From the NCBI RefSeq assembly GCF_016863395.1, contig NZ_BOOU01000003.1:104260-168259 (forward strand): DNA of 64,000 bases. Reading direction: 5' to 3'. Source of the DNA: Sphaerisporangium rufum (GTDB taxonomy: Bacteria; Actinomycetota; Actinomycetes; Streptosporangiales; Streptosporangiaceae). This document shows positions 33,907-42,987 of the stretch, one piece after another (positions within the stretch are counted from its first letter, which is position 1; each line of letters begins with the position of its first letter). The notes below the pieces were generated by a model. It had not been told where the DNA came from. It ran no database searches and was given only the letters and a program-made list of their open reading frames with translations. The translations under genes and the position numbers were made by a program.

Positions 33907-34325
33907 TCGTCATCGACTGCTCCAGCGTCCTGCACTTCCTGCTGGACCAGGGCGAGACCGGAACCGCGATCCGCGAGCGGGTGGGCCGGGCCGATGCGCT
34001 TGCCGCGCCCGGCCTGCTGGATTATGAGATCACTTCGGCGACCTTCGGGCTGGCACGAGGCCGCCGGGGCGGCAAGCCGAAGATCACTGAGCGGGAGGCG
34101 ACAAAGGCGATCACCGACTACCAGGCCCTCGCGCTCGACCTGCATCCGACGCTGGCCCTGTGGCAGCGCGTACGCGACCTGTCGAACAATCTCTCCGTCT
34201 ATGACGCGCATTACGTGGCTCTCGCAGAGAGTCTCGGCGTCCCGCTGATCACCAGCGATGCCAGGATCAAGCGCAGCGGAGCGGCACGCTGCGCGGTCGA
34301 AGTCTTCCGGACATTCGACGACTGA
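33903..34325 (+). CDS. VapC-type PIN-domain toxin
   Basis: A 140-aa PIN-domain ribonuclease. Acidic residues are in place: Asp in MIVIDCSSVLHFLL, Glu in LLDYEITSATFGLA, Asp in SVYDAHYVALAE and Asp in LITSDARIKRSG. It starts with TTG inside the antitoxin stop, so the two are translationally coupled. This is the second VapBC-like pair within 3 kb, but the sequences are not close copies: the antitoxins belong to different subfamilies. Confidence 0.92.
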   Translation: MIVIDCSSVLHFLLDQGETGTAIRERVGRADALAAPGLLDYEITSATFGLARGRRGGKPKITEREATKAITDYQALALDLHPTLALWQRVRDLSNNLSVYDAHYVALAESLGVPLITSDARIKRSGAARCAVEVFRTFDD

Positions 34326-34405
34326 CCGAGCGGCGCCTGCGAGCATGGCTCCGTACCTGGTCTCAGGTCACCAATGACGAACCGTCGGCCTGTGCCCGAC
34401 CGTCC

Positions 34406-35170
34406 TCAGCGGGGGAGGCGGCGCCAGAGGGGGCGGGGGAGGTGGCGGAGGGCGGTGAAGAGATAGCGCAGGTTGCCGGGGACCCAGACGGTGTCGCGGT
34501 CGTCGCGCAGCGCCCGGACGACGGCGCGGGCCACCTCGCCGGGCGTGGTGGACATCGGAGCCTTGGCCATGCCGGCGGTCATCCGGCCGGCCACGAACCC
34601 GGGACGGACCACCATAACCCGGGCGCCGGAGCCGTGCAGCGCGTCGCCAAGGGCCCGGGCGAAGCCGTCCAGCCCGGCCTTGGCGGCACCGTAGACCATG
34701 TTGGCCTGGCGCACCCGCACCCCGGCGACCGAGGACAGCACCACCAGGGTGCCGTGGCCCTGCTCGCGCAGCCGGCGGGCGGCGAGCAGGCCGCAGGACA
34801 CGTGCCCGCCCAGGTTGACGGCGACGGCGGCGGCGGCCGACACCGGGTCGGCGTCGTAGGCGGCCTGGTCGCCGAGCACGCCGAAGGCCGCCACGACGAC
34901 GTCCAGGTCGCCGGCGAGCGCGACCGCGTCGCCGATCACCTTCTCGTGCGTCTCGGGGCGGGCCGCGTCGAAGTCCAGCACGTGCACCTCGGCGCCCAGC
35001 CCGGCGAGCCGGCGGACCGCCGGCTCGGTGCCGGGCGTCGCGCCGCCGCGCGCGGCCAGCACGACGCGCCGGGCGCCGTCGCGGGTCAGGGCCTCGGCGA
35101 CGGCCAGGCCGATCTCGCTGCGGCCGCCGAGCAGCAGCACCGAGTCCACCGCGCCCAGCGCGTTCTTCAT
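34406..35170 (-). CDS. dprE2: Decaprenylphosphoryl-2-keto-ribose reductase
   Basis: An SDR-family oxidoreductase of 254 aa. NAD(P) binding is indicated by LLLGGRSEIGLAVAEAL, and the catalytic residues are Ser in VVLSSVAG and the YGAAK Tyr-Lys pair. It would reduce the keto intermediate made by DprE1 to decaprenyl-phosphoryl-D-arabinose, the arabinose donor for cell-wall arabinan. AAGGAG precedes ATG 35170, and dprE1 lies 31 nt upstream. It is the last gene of a DUF3068-ubiA-dprE1-dprE2 run. Confidence 0.92.
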   Translation of the reverse strand: MKNALGAVDSVLLLGGRSEIGLAVAEALTRDGARRVVLAARGGATPGTEPAVRRLAGLGAEVHVLDFDAARPETHEKVIGDAVALAGDLDVVVAAFGVLGDQAAYDADPVSAAAAVAVNLGGHVSCGLLAARRLREQGHGTLVVLSSVAGVRVRQANMVYGAAKAGLDGFARALGDALHGSGARVMVVRPGFVAGRMTAGMAKAPMSTTPGEVARAVVRALRDDRDTVWVPGNLRYLFTALRHLPRPLWRRLPR

Positions 35171-35201
35171 CGGAACTCCTTGAGCGTGGGTGCCGCGGGC
35201 T

Positions 35202-36527
35202 TCACAGCGACAGCCTCCTGGCGAGGTCGGAGCGGAAGACGCCGCCGGGGTCGGCGTCCTGGCGGAGCTTGCGCCATTCTTCCAGCCGGGGGTACATGAC
35301 CGGCAGCAGCTCGGCGCGCAGCCGGGAGTCCTTGGCCAGGTAGACCCGGCCGCCGGCCGCGGCGACCTGCTCGTCGAAGGTGCGCAGCAGCGCGGCGAGC
35401 CCGGGCCGGCCGGCCGGGATGTCCAGGGCGAGGGTCCAGCCGGGCATCGGGAAGGACAGGTGGCCGGGGGTGCCGGCGCCGAACCGCTTGAGCACGGTGA
35501 GGAACGACACGACGCCGTCGGCCGACAGCCGGGACACCACCCGCCGCAGGGTGTCCTCGGCGCCGAACGGGACGGCGAACTGGTACTGCACGAACCCGCG
35601 CGGGCCGTAGATCCGGTTCCAGCCGGCGACCGAGTCCAGCGGGTGGAAGAACGGCGCCAGGTCCTGGACGATCCGCCGGTCGCGGGCGCGCCCGTACCAG
35701 GCCTGGTTGAATGCGCGGACGGTGAGCGAGTTGAGCAGGCCGCCGGGCGCCCAGGGCGGCGCGGCCAGCCGGGTGGCGGGGGCGAATGCCAGCGGGTCGG
35801 TGCCCGGCGGCAGCTCGTCGCGGCGCGCGTGGTCGCCGCGGGTGAGGACGCTGCGGCCGGTGCGGGCGCCGCGGGCCAGCAGGTCGATCCAGGCGACGGT
35901 GTACCGGTAGCGGTCGTCGGTGGCGGCCATGACCTCAAGGGTGTGGTCCAGGTCGCGGGTTCGTGCCACGTCGACCCGCATCCGGGAGGTCTCGACGGGC
36001 ACGCAGCCGAAGACGGCCTGGGTGATCACGCCGGTCAGGCCCATGCCGCCGGCCGTGGCCCAGAACAGCTCGTCGGCCGGGGTGAGCGTGCGGGCGACGC
36101 CGTCCGCGGTGACCAGGGTGAGGGAGCGGACGTGGGCGGCGAAGGAGGAGTCGACGTGGTGGTTCTTGCCGTGCACGTCGGCGGCGATGGCCCCGCCGAC
36201 GGTGACGTGCCGGGTGCCGGGGCTGACCGGGACGAACCAGCCGCGCGGCACCAGAGCGGCCATCAGGTCGTGCAGGCTGGTCCCGGCGCCGGCGGTGACC
36301 ACGCCGGTGCCCGCGTCCAGGGTGAATCCGGTCAGGCCGGTGGTGTCCAGCACGCCGCCGCCGGCGTTCTGCGCGGCGTCGCCGTAGGACCGGCCGAGGC
36401 CCCGGGCGATCAGGCCGCGGGGCGGGGCGGCGGCCACCGCGGCGGCGAGCTCCCCGGCGGTGCGCGGGGCGCGGACGGTGGCCGGGGTCGGCGCGGTGCG
36501 CCCCCACCCGGTGAGGAACGTCGTCAC
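35202..36527 (-). CDS. dprE1: Decaprenylphosphoryl-beta-D-ribose oxidase
   Basis: A FAD-dependent oxidase of the VAO fold, 441 aa, performing the first half of ribose-to-arabinose epimerisation on the decaprenyl carrier. FAD-binding segments [13 protein letters not shown] and [22 protein letters not shown] and the active-site lysine in VYLAKDSR (K399) are conserved. The position aligned with M. tuberculosis Cys387 (in GWN-x-CVDFP) is Ala367 here (GWTLALDIP). That Cys forms the covalent adduct with benzothiazinones, so natural insensitivity to that class is predicted. The protein otherwise appears complete. A 133-nt gap separates it from ubiA. Confidence 0.93.
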   Translation of the reverse strand: MTTFLTGWGRTAPTPATVRAPRTAGELAAAVAAAPPRGLIARGLGRSYGDAAQNAGGGVLDTTGLTGFTLDAGTGVVTAGAGTSLHDLMAALVPRGWFVPVSPGTRHVTVGGAIAADVHGKNHHVDSSFAAHVRSLTLVTADGVARTLTPADELFWATAGGMGLTGVITQAVFGCVPVETSRMRVDVARTRDLDHTLEVMAATDDRYRYTVAWIDLLARGARTGRSVLTRGDHARRDELPPGTDPLAFAPATRLAAPPWAPGGLLNSLTVRAFNQAWYGRARDRRIVQDLAPFFHPLDSVAGWNRIYGPRGFVQYQFAVPFGAEDTLRRVVSRLSADGVVSFLTVLKRFGAGTPGHLSFPMPGWTLALDIPAGRPGLAALLRTFDEQVAAAGGRVYLAKDSRLRAELLPVMYPRLEEWRKLRQDADPGGVFRSDLARRLSL

Positions 36528-36660
36528 CGCCGCACCTGCCGGGATACCCGGAGCAGCGGGGACCGGGCGGGCACGGTCGCGTCCGCTCCCCGGTCGAAGG
36601 CCGGCCGGAGCACGGCGGTCGGGGGCCCGCCGGAGGCGCGCCGGAGCGCGGCGGCCATGA

Positions 36661-37680
36661 TCACTTGACGTAGATCCCGACGGCGAGCAGGGCGACGAGC
36701 AGCGCGGTGTAGAGCTGCAGCGGGCGGTCGCGCAGCGCCAGCTCCTCGGGCTCCTCGCCCACCCCGCGGTCGACCAGCAGGTTGTGCCGCAGGATGATCA
36801 GCACGAACGGCACGATGCTCACCCCGTACAGGGTGTCGGCGTGGATCTGCAGCGCCCACAGGCAGTAGGTGACGATCATGGCGCCGGAGGCCATCGAGCG
36901 GACGTGCGCGAGGTAGCTCGGCGTGTAGGTGACCAGCGTGGCCCGGGTGCCGTCGGCGCCGCGGTTGCGCATCTCGGCCTCGCGCTTGCCCACCACGACC
37001 TGCAGCGACCCCAGCGAGACGACGACCAGGAACCAGCTGGTCACCGGCACGTCCACCGCGACCGCGCCGGCGAACGCCCGGATCAGGTGGCAGCCGGCGA
37101 CCGCGACCAGGTCCACGACGACCTGCTGCTTGAGCCAGTAGGTGTAGGCCAGGGTGAGCGCGACGTAGCCGGCGACGACGGCGGGCAGCCGCCAGCCGCC
37201 GGCGAGGGCGGCGACGGCGGGCGCGGCGGCGATGAACGTCAGGCCGGCGACCCGGGCGGCCGCCACCGGCACCAGCCCGGCCGCGATGGGCCGCAGCCGC
37301 TTGCGCGGGTGGCGCCGGTCGCCCTCGACGTCGCGGGCGTCGTTGAGCAGGTAGGTTCCGCTCGCGGCCAGGCAGAACGCGGCGAAGGCCACCAGGGTGC
37401 GCAGCAGGCCGCCGGGGGTCGTGAGCACCCCGGCGGCGGCCGGCGCCGCGAAGACGAGCAGGTTCTTCAGCCACTGGCGGGGCCGGCAGGCGCGGGCGAA
37501 TCCCCGCAGCCGGGCGCCGGCCCGGGCGGAGGCGACCTCCGGCGGACGCACGTCCGTCCCCCCGGCCGAGTCCGGCCGCGCGGCCGCGTCCGTCCCTCCG
37601 GTGCGGTTCGTCCGCGCGGCCGCGTCCGTTCCCCCGGCGGGGTCCGTCTGGCGGGTGGTGCCCGGCTGACCGGTGGTCAC
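36661..37680 (-). CDS. ubiA: Decaprenyl-phosphate phosphoribosyltransferase (UbiA family)
   Basis: A polytopic UbiA prenyltransferase-superfamily enzyme of 339 aa with about eight helices. It would transfer 5-phosphoribose from PRPP to decaprenyl phosphate. Family motifs are present: [14 protein letters not shown], the metal-binding [21 protein letters not shown], and the second [14 protein letters not shown]. The N-terminal 45 residues are a Gly/Thr/Asp-rich repeat ([31 protein letters not shown]) absent from typical homologs. The GTG start overlaps the DUF3068 stop (GTGA), so the two are coupled. Confidence 0.9.
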   Translation of the reverse strand: MTTGQPGTTRQTDPAGGTDAAARTNRTGGTDAAARPDSAGGTDVRPPEVASARAGARLRGFARACRPRQWLKNLLVFAAPAAAGVLTTPGGLLRTLVAFAAFCLAASGTYLLNDARDVEGDRRHPRKRLRPIAAGLVPVAAARVAGLTFIAAAPAVAALAGGWRLPAVVAGYVALTLAYTYWLKQQVVVDLVAVAGCHLIRAFAGAVAVDVPVTSWFLVVVSLGSLQVVVGKREAEMRNRGADGTRATLVTYTPSYLAHVRSMASGAMIVTYCLWALQIHADTLYGVSIVPFVLIILRHNLLVDRGVGEEPEELALRDRPLQLYTALLVALLAVGIYVK

Positions 37681-38618
37681 GAGGCCGTGGCGCTCCCCCG
37701 GCGCCCGCGCGGCGGGTTCCGGAAGATCAGCACGATGCCGACGATCATGGCGAGCAGCCCGACGACCAGCAGGACGACCGGGATCACGGTCTGGACCAGG
37801 CCGATCTGCCGCCTGGTGTCGTCGGCCTGCTTGACCAGGTCGGCGACGGTCTCAGGGGTGTAGACCGCGGTGGCGATGAGGGCGGGCTTGCGCTCCACCC
37901 CGTCGGCGGTCTTGAGCACCTCGTGCCGGCGGTGCTCCTGCTTGACCGGGATGCCGCTGACCGGCTCGACCCAGTAGGTGCTGGTGCCGTCGTACCAGCG
38001 CTCGACCTGCACGTCGCCGGTCTCGTCCATGCCCATGGCGGACGCGGGCGCGGTGAGCGTCTGGGTCTTGGTGGGCGGGACCTGCTGGACGTAGCGGTAG
38101 ACGGCCAGGCCGTCGATGGTGTCCTCACCGTCGAAGGACGCGTCGAACGCCTTGCCGGCGCTGGAGTTGAACACCTGGTAGGTCTTCTTCTCCGCGCCGA
38201 ACGGGAAGAGGTAGATCTGCCCGGCCAGGCTGACCGGCTCCTTGTCGATGCTGGCGCCGCAGCAGTTGACCGCGGTGCCGGTGTACTTGTTGAAGGCGCT
38301 GCGGAACTCGCTCATGTCGAAGCGGGGCCGGTCGTTGGTCACGTCGGTGACCGAGGTGAACTGGTCCCACACGACGTCGTCGGCCTTGGAGCCGGCCACG
38401 TCGCCGCGGGTGGTGACGGTGATGTCGAGGTCGCCGTTCATCACCTTGAGGTCCTGCTTGCTGAAGTACCGGGCGTCCTGCGCGCTCAGCTTGGTGATGC
38501 TGTACTGGTCGACGGGGGCGGCGATGAGCCGGTCGGCGACCTGGAAGCGCACCAGCCCGGCGAGCGCGACGAGGAAGGCACCCGCTCCGAGAAGAATCAT
38601 TCCGATGACGCGGCCCAT
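37677..38618 (-). CDS. DUF3068 (PorA-like) membrane-anchored protein
   Basis: A 313-aa protein with an N-terminal helix (residues 5-25) and a C-terminal helix (about residues 275-297) flanking an extracytoplasmic domain. Motifs such as FDRR/FNKYTG, NCCG, YRYVQQVPPT and VEPVSGIPVK match DUF3068 (Rv0227c-type). Function is unknown, but the family is tied to arabinan loci. AGGAGGAG precedes ATG 38618. It is the first gene of the ubiA-dprE1-dprE2 transcript and a paralog of 42928-43908. Confidence 0.88.
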   Translation of the reverse strand: MGRVIGMILLGAGAFLVALAGLVRFQVADRLIAAPVDQYSITKLSAQDARYFSKQDLKVMNGDLDITVTTRGDVAGSKADDVVWDQFTSVTDVTNDRPRFDMSEFRSAFNKYTGTAVNCCGASIDKEPVSLAGQIYLFPFGAEKKTYQVFNSSAGKAFDASFDGEDTIDGLAVYRYVQQVPPTKTQTLTAPASAMGMDETGDVQVERWYDGTSTYWVEPVSGIPVKQEHRRHEVLKTADGVERKPALIATAVYTPETVADLVKQADDTRRQIGLVQTVIPVVLLVVGLLAMIVGIVLIFRNPPRGRRGSATAS

Positions 38619-38793
38619 CGCTCCTCCTGGGGGTGCCCCGCGGGCGGCGCGTGCCTGCCCGGGGGTGTTGCCTGCTGCTGACGTGGGGGGACGGTACCCC
38701 GGTGGCCGGCGCGGCGATATGTCCTGAAACAAAGTTCTATTTCACGGTATGTTAGTTCGGCGAGTGACCCCACGTCACCAGGGATGCGGAAAA

Positions 38794-40212
38794 GTGACAG
38801 AAACACGTTCTACCTCGCTCGCGCGCGACGCCGGAGCTCCGCCCCCGGCCACCGCCCACCTGGACGCGCTGGACGGCATGCGGGCGATCGCCGCGTTCGC
38901 GGTGCTGGTCTTCCACGTCGCCATCGAGTCGGCGCAGGCGCTGCAGGAGAACTTCACCGGCGCGCTGCTGTCCCGCGGGGACGTGGCGGTGCCGATCTTC
39001 TTCACCCTGTCCGGGCTGCTGCTCTACCGCCCCTACGCCCGCGCCGCGCTGACCGGCTCCCCGCGCCCGGACACCGCGACGTACCTGGTCAAGCGGGCAC
39101 TGCGCATCCTGCCCGCGTACTGGCTGGCGGTCGCCGCCGCCATGCTGCTGTGGTCGCGCGACCACCTGGGCGACGTGAAGACCTGGCTGCAGATGCTGCT
39201 GCTGGCGCAGAACTACGAGACCGACCCGTGGTGGTTCGGCCTCGGCCCCAAGGGCCTGGCGCAGATGTGGAGCCTCAGCGTCGAGGTGGCCTTCTACCTG
39301 GTGCTGCCGCTGGTGGCCGTACTGCTCGCGGCCATCGCCCGGCGCGGCGGCGCCGACCCCGGCCGCCGGGCCCGGCGGCTGCTGGTCTGCCTGGCCGTGC
39401 TGTGCGCGGTGTCCTACCTGTGGACCATCGCGAGCTACTACCCGGTCTACCGGCCGTACATGAACACCTGGCTGCCGCGCGCCTGGACCTTCTTCGCGCC
39501 CGGGATGGCGCTGGCGGTGGTCACCGTGTGGGCGCGGGCCGACCGCACCGGCCCGGCCGCGCGGCTGGTGCGCGCGGTGAACGCCTCCCCCGGCACGCTG
39601 TGGCTGGTCGCGGGGCTCGCCTACGCCGTGGCCGCCTCGCCGGTCACCGGGTCACGGTTCGCCGGGGTGGACGGCATCTGGACCGGGTTCTTCGAGCTGG
39701 CCCTGTACACCGTGGTCGCCACCTGCCTGGTCGCGCCGTGCGCCACCCTGTCCGACCCGGGGGCGCCGCTCGGCCGGCTGCTCGGCAACCGGGTGATGCG
39801 CTACCTGGGCCGGATCTCCTACGGGGTGTTCCTGTGGCAGTTCGTCGCGCTGTACGTCTGGTACGACCTGACCCGGCAGCAGCCGTTCTCCGGCGGCTTC
39901 TGGCCGAACCTGGTGATCGTGTCCGCGCTGACGGTGGGGCTGGCCGCGCTCACCCACCGGTACGTCGAGGAGCCCGCCCGCCGGCTGGTCGGCGTGCTAC
40001 GGCCCGCGGCCGCCCGCCAGGTCAGCGCGACGGGGACGGCCGTGGGGACCGCGACGGCCGCGGGGACGGCTTCGCCGGACGGGCCGTCGCCCGGGACGGG
40101 GTCACCGACGGGGACAGGGCAGACGACGGGGACAGGGCAGACGACGGGGACAGGTCAACAGACGGGGCCGGGGACGCGGCCGGAGTCCCCCGCGGAGCAG
40201 GCGCCGGCGTGA
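38794..40212 (+). CDS. Membrane acyltransferase (acyltransferase 3 family)
   Basis: A 472-aa multi-pass acyltransferase of the OafA/Rv0228 type. The N-terminal catalytic signature LDGMRAIAAFAVLVFHVA is followed by IFFTLSGLLLYRPY, and about ten helices end near RYVEEPARRL. It likely acylates a cell-envelope glycan. GTG 38794 is used; an ATG at 38749 is in frame but lacks a ribosome-binding site. The last 65 residues (Thr/Gly/Ala/Pro) are low-complexity and include a TGTGQT repeat. Its last 191 nt overlap, tail to tail, the coding end of the gene at 40022-42115. Confidence 0.88.
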   Translation: MTETRSTSLARDAGAPPPATAHLDALDGMRAIAAFAVLVFHVAIESAQALQENFTGALLSRGDVAVPIFFTLSGLLLYRPYARAALTGSPRPDTATYLVKRALRILPAYWLAVAAAMLLWSRDHLGDVKTWLQMLLLAQNYETDPWWFGLGPKGLAQMWSLSVEVAFYLVLPLVAVLLAAIARRGGADPGRRARRLLVCLAVLCAVSYLWTIASYYPVYRPYMNTWLPRAWTFFAPGMALAVVTVWARADRTGPAARLVRAVNASPGTLWLVAGLAYAVAASPVTGSRFAGVDGIWTGFFELALYTVVATCLVAPCATLSDPGAPLGRLLGNRVMRYLGRISYGVFLWQFVALYVWYDLTRQQPFSGGFWPNLVIVSALTVGLAALTHRYVEEPARRLVGVLRPAAARQVSATGTAVGTATAAGTASPDGPSPGTGSPTGTGQTTGTGQTTGTGQQTGPGTRPESPAEQAPA

Positions 40213-42115
40213 CCGCCGGGGCGGCGCCCGGGGCGGCGACCGCCGTGCCGGCGGCGAACCCCTTCAGGCAGGTGCCGGCGGACGGCTCGTCCACCTTGAG
40301 CAGCATGCCGCGGCCCGGCCAGGGCAGCGGGAAGTGGATCAGCCGTACTCCGGCGGAGGGCGGCAGCTCGATCTGCGCGCTCTGCCCGGCCATCTCGACG
40401 GTCACCGAGGCGGGCCGGCCGGCGGTGTAGGCGAGCCCGGCCACCGCGTCCGGGCCGCCGAAGCTCACCACCTCCGGCCAGTACACCGCGCCGTCCACCA
40501 TGGCCAGGCACTTCTTGCCCGGCGGCGGCACCTGGGCGAATCCGGCGGTGACGCTCACCGGCACCAGCCGCCCGGCGTCGTCGAACACCAGACCGCGCGA
40601 GGTCGGCTCGGGCACCCGCATCCGGGCCCGCAGCTGCGGGGAGGCCAGCGGGGCCAGCAGGTGGTGGCTGAGCCGCCGCTCGCCGTTCCAGGGCAGCACG
40701 ATGCCCTCCGGCAGCGGCCGGGAGAAGATCACCGCGTCCGCCGGGACGGCGGCCAGCGCGGCACGCGCGTTGCCCAGGTAGGCGCGCACCCGGTCGCCGG
40801 ACAGGGTGTCCCGGAAACCCTGGACCGAGACCACCGACAGGGTGAGGTACGCCCCGGCGGCGAGCCCGGCGGCCAGCGGCGGCGCGATGCCCGCCGGGAC
40901 GGGCCGGCGGTAGGCGTCCGGCTCGCCGCGCAGCGGCAGCAGGCTGAGCGCCAGGCAGACGGCGAACACCATGACGGCGTCGGCGACGTACCGGGTCTCC
41001 GCGCCGACCAGGCCGGTCACCGTACCGCGGGCGATCACGGTGGGCAGCGCGTCGGCGAGCAGCAGGTAGCCGGCCAGGATCACCCAGGCCCGGCCGGCCC
41101 GGCGCCGGTAGATCAGGCCGGCCAGCAGCAGCGCGGCCAGCACCGCCCAGGCGGCGGCGATCAGCGGGGTGGGCGGGTCGGCCATGCCGCCGGTGGACGG
41201 CAGCGGCCGCGGCCCCCATGACAGCGGGCCGCCGACCGCACCGGCCGGGGCGGTCCCGCCGAGCAGCCGGGCGACAAGGTCGGCGGCGACCCCCGGGTCC
41301 GGCGTCGCGGCGCCCTCGCCGGGCGCGGTGTCCTGCCGGGACAGGTAGAGCGCGGCGTAGCCGGCCATCAGCAGCAGGTGGGCCAGCCATGGCGACCAGT
41401 GCTCGCGCAGCTCGCGGGCCAGCGAGGTGAACCACCCGTCGTCCCGGCCGCTCTCCCGGCGCAGGTAGGCGGTGGTGAGCGCGAACAGCAGCAACGGCAG
41501 GAAGACCGCCTTGGTGCTGAACGCCATCCCGAAGATCACCCAGCCGAGCGCCCGCCAGGCGTGCCGGTCGCCGGCGCCGCGCGCGTGGCGCAGCTGGGCC
41601 GACAGCGCGAGCACCATGGCCAGCTGCAGCGGGACCGCGTTGATCGCGGCCGACCACCAGCTGAACGCCGGGATGGTCAGCGGGCAGATCAGGTAGATCG
41701 CCAGCGGCAGCAGGATGGCCGGCCGGCGGCCGAACATCGACCACAGCAGGCGCAGCACCAGCAGCGACACCAGCGCCTGCAGCAGGAAGGTCACCGCGGC
41801 CACCAGCAGCCAGTCGTAGGCGGCCAGCCGGGACTCCACCCAGGTGAGCGCCATCGCGCCGGGCATCAGGTGGCCCTTGTGGATGCGGAACAGGAAGTCG
41901 AAGGTGAGCTCGTGCTCGTAGGCGTCGCCGACGAACAGCAGGTCGTCCTCGATGAAGTAGGCGTCGCGCAGGACCGGCACCCGCAGGGCCAGCGCGGCGG
42001 CGACCAGCAGCAGCCCGGCGGCGAGCACCGGGTCGCCCAGCCGGCGGATCCATCCGGGGTAGGGGACGCGGACGGCCGGCCGCGCCGGCCCGCCGCCGGT
42101 GACGGTGTCCGGCAC
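40022..42115 (-). CDS. Large polytopic membrane protein, probable GT-C-like
   Basis: A 697-aa protein with about 11 predicted helices in the first 450 residues and an extracytoplasmic C-terminal domain. The first loop contains an acidic pair (YFIEDDLLF) followed by helical segments, a layout reminiscent of GT-C glycosyltransferases using polyprenyl-phosphate sugars; I cannot name the family. The last 70 residues are Pro/Ser/Ala-rich (LSPSSALSPSSALSPS) and overlap the opposite-strand acyltransferase by 191 nt. Context suggests arabinan or lipoglycan assembly. Confidence 0.75.
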   Translation of the reverse strand: MPDTVTGGGPARPAVRVPYPGWIRRLGDPVLAAGLLLVAAALALRVPVLRDAYFIEDDLLFVGDAYEHELTFDFLFRIHKGHLMPGAMALTWVESRLAAYDWLLVAAVTFLLQALVSLLVLRLLWSMFGRRPAILLPLAIYLICPLTIPAFSWWSAAINAVPLQLAMVLALSAQLRHARGAGDRHAWRALGWVIFGMAFSTKAVFLPLLLFALTTAYLRRESGRDDGWFTSLARELREHWSPWLAHLLLMAGYAALYLSRQDTAPGEGAATPDPGVAADLVARLLGGTAPAGAVGGPLSWGPRPLPSTGGMADPPTPLIAAAWAVLAALLLAGLIYRRRAGRAWVILAGYLLLADALPTVIARGTVTGLVGAETRYVADAVMVFAVCLALSLLPLRGEPDAYRRPVPAGIAPPLAAGLAAGAYLTLSVVSVQGFRDTLSGDRVRAYLGNARAALAAVPADAVIFSRPLPEGIVLPWNGERRLSHHLLAPLASPQLRARMRVPEPTSRGLVFDDAGRLVPVSVTAGFAQVPPPGKKCLAMVDGAVYWPEVVSFGGPDAVAGLAYTAGRPASVTVEMAGQSAQIELPPSAGVRLIHFPLPWPGRGMLLKVDEPSAGTCLKGFAAGTAVAAPGAAPAVTPAPAPRGTPAASPAPSVDLSPSSALSPSSALSPSVTPSRATARPAKPSPRPSRSPRPSPSR
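40107..40167. repeat. 18-bp tandem repeat inside two overlapping genes
   Basis: GACGGGGACAGGGCAGAC occurs at 40107 and 40125, with a diverged third copy at 40143 and a partial fourth. The 18-bp unit keeps both reading frames open: TGTGQT on the plus strand and SPSSAL on the minus strand. Confidence 0.85.
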
Positions 42116-42243
42116 CGATCCCTCCGATCACGGCCGATGGGCTACTCCTGGGTAACGGACACCCTACGAGCCCCCCAGACCATCCGCAACGCGGTGTTAT
42201 GCTCCCTGGCACCCCATTCATCCGGACATCCCGGAGCAGCCCC

Positions 42244-42987
42244 GTGGAGACCTCCCAGCCGCCGTTCCGCGCCACCCTCGGCCGGTCGATCCGGCTGTTC
42301 GGCGCGTTCCGCAAGGAACAGACCGACCCCGACCACTTCTACGGGACGCTGGCCCGCGACACCGCCGCGCAGCTCGCCACCTATACCGACCTGTCCGGCG
42401 CGCTGGTGGCGGACGTGGGCGGCGGGCCGGGCTACTTCACCGACGTGCTGCGGGCGCACGGCGCGCGCACGCTGTGCGTGGACTGCGACGCCGGCGAGAT
42501 GACCGCCCGGGACGGCGCGGTGCCGGAGGGGGCGGTGCTCGGCAGCGCGCTGGCCATCCCGCTGCGCGACGGCGCGGTGGACGTGTGCTTCTCCTCCAAC
42601 GTGCTGGAGCACGTGCCCGACCCGTGGCGGATGGCGGAGGAGATGGTGCGGGTGACCCGCCCCGGCGGCATCGTGTACCTGTCGTTCACCAACTGGCTGT
42701 CGCCGTGGGGCGGCCACGAGACCTCGCCCTGGCACTACCTCGGCGGGCACCGCGCCGCCCGCCGGTACCAGCGCCGGCACGGGCGGCGGCCGAAGAACCT
42801 GTACCAGCGGAGCCTCTACCCGGTGTCGGCCGGCGCGGCGCTGCGCTGGGCGCGCGGCCGGCGCGACGCCGAGCTGCTGGACGCCCGGCCGCGCTACCAC
42901 CCCTCGTGGGCGGCCGGGGTGGTCCGGCTACCCGGCGTCCGCGAGATCGTGACGTGGAACCTGCTGCTGGTCCTGCGCCGCCGCTGA
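42244..42987 (+). CDS. Class I SAM-dependent methyltransferase (Rv0224c-like)
   Basis: A 247-aa Rossmann-fold methyltransferase. Motif I is VADVGGGPGYF (about residue 53), the acidic ribose-binding residue is in LCVDCDAGEM, and SSNVLEHVPDPWRM is the post-motif region of the UbiE/Methyltransf_11 type. The substrate is probably an envelope component, since the same gene type accompanies aftD loci in mycobacteria. GTG 42244 is preceded by GGAG; ATG 42199 is an in-frame alternative. The last 60 nt overlap the end of the opposite-strand DUF3068 gene. Confidence 0.85.
   Translation: METSQPPFRATLGRSIRLFGAFRKEQTDPDHFYGTLARDTAAQLATYTDLSGALVADVGGGPGYFTDVLRAHGARTLCVDCDAGEMTARDGAVPEGAVLGSALAIPLRDGAVDVCFSSNVLEHVPDPWRMAEEMVRVTRPGGIVYLSFTNWLSPWGGHETSPWHYLGGHRAARRYQRRHGRRPKNLYQRSLYPVSAGAALRWARGRRDAELLDARPRYHPSWAAGVVRLPGVREIVTWNLLLVLRRR

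Noticed and set aside
38799..38812. KstR-like sequence at the start of the acyltransferase gene
   Set aside because: It matches most of TnnAACnnGTTnnA but lies inside the coding start of an envelope gene unrelated to steroid metabolism; probably chance.
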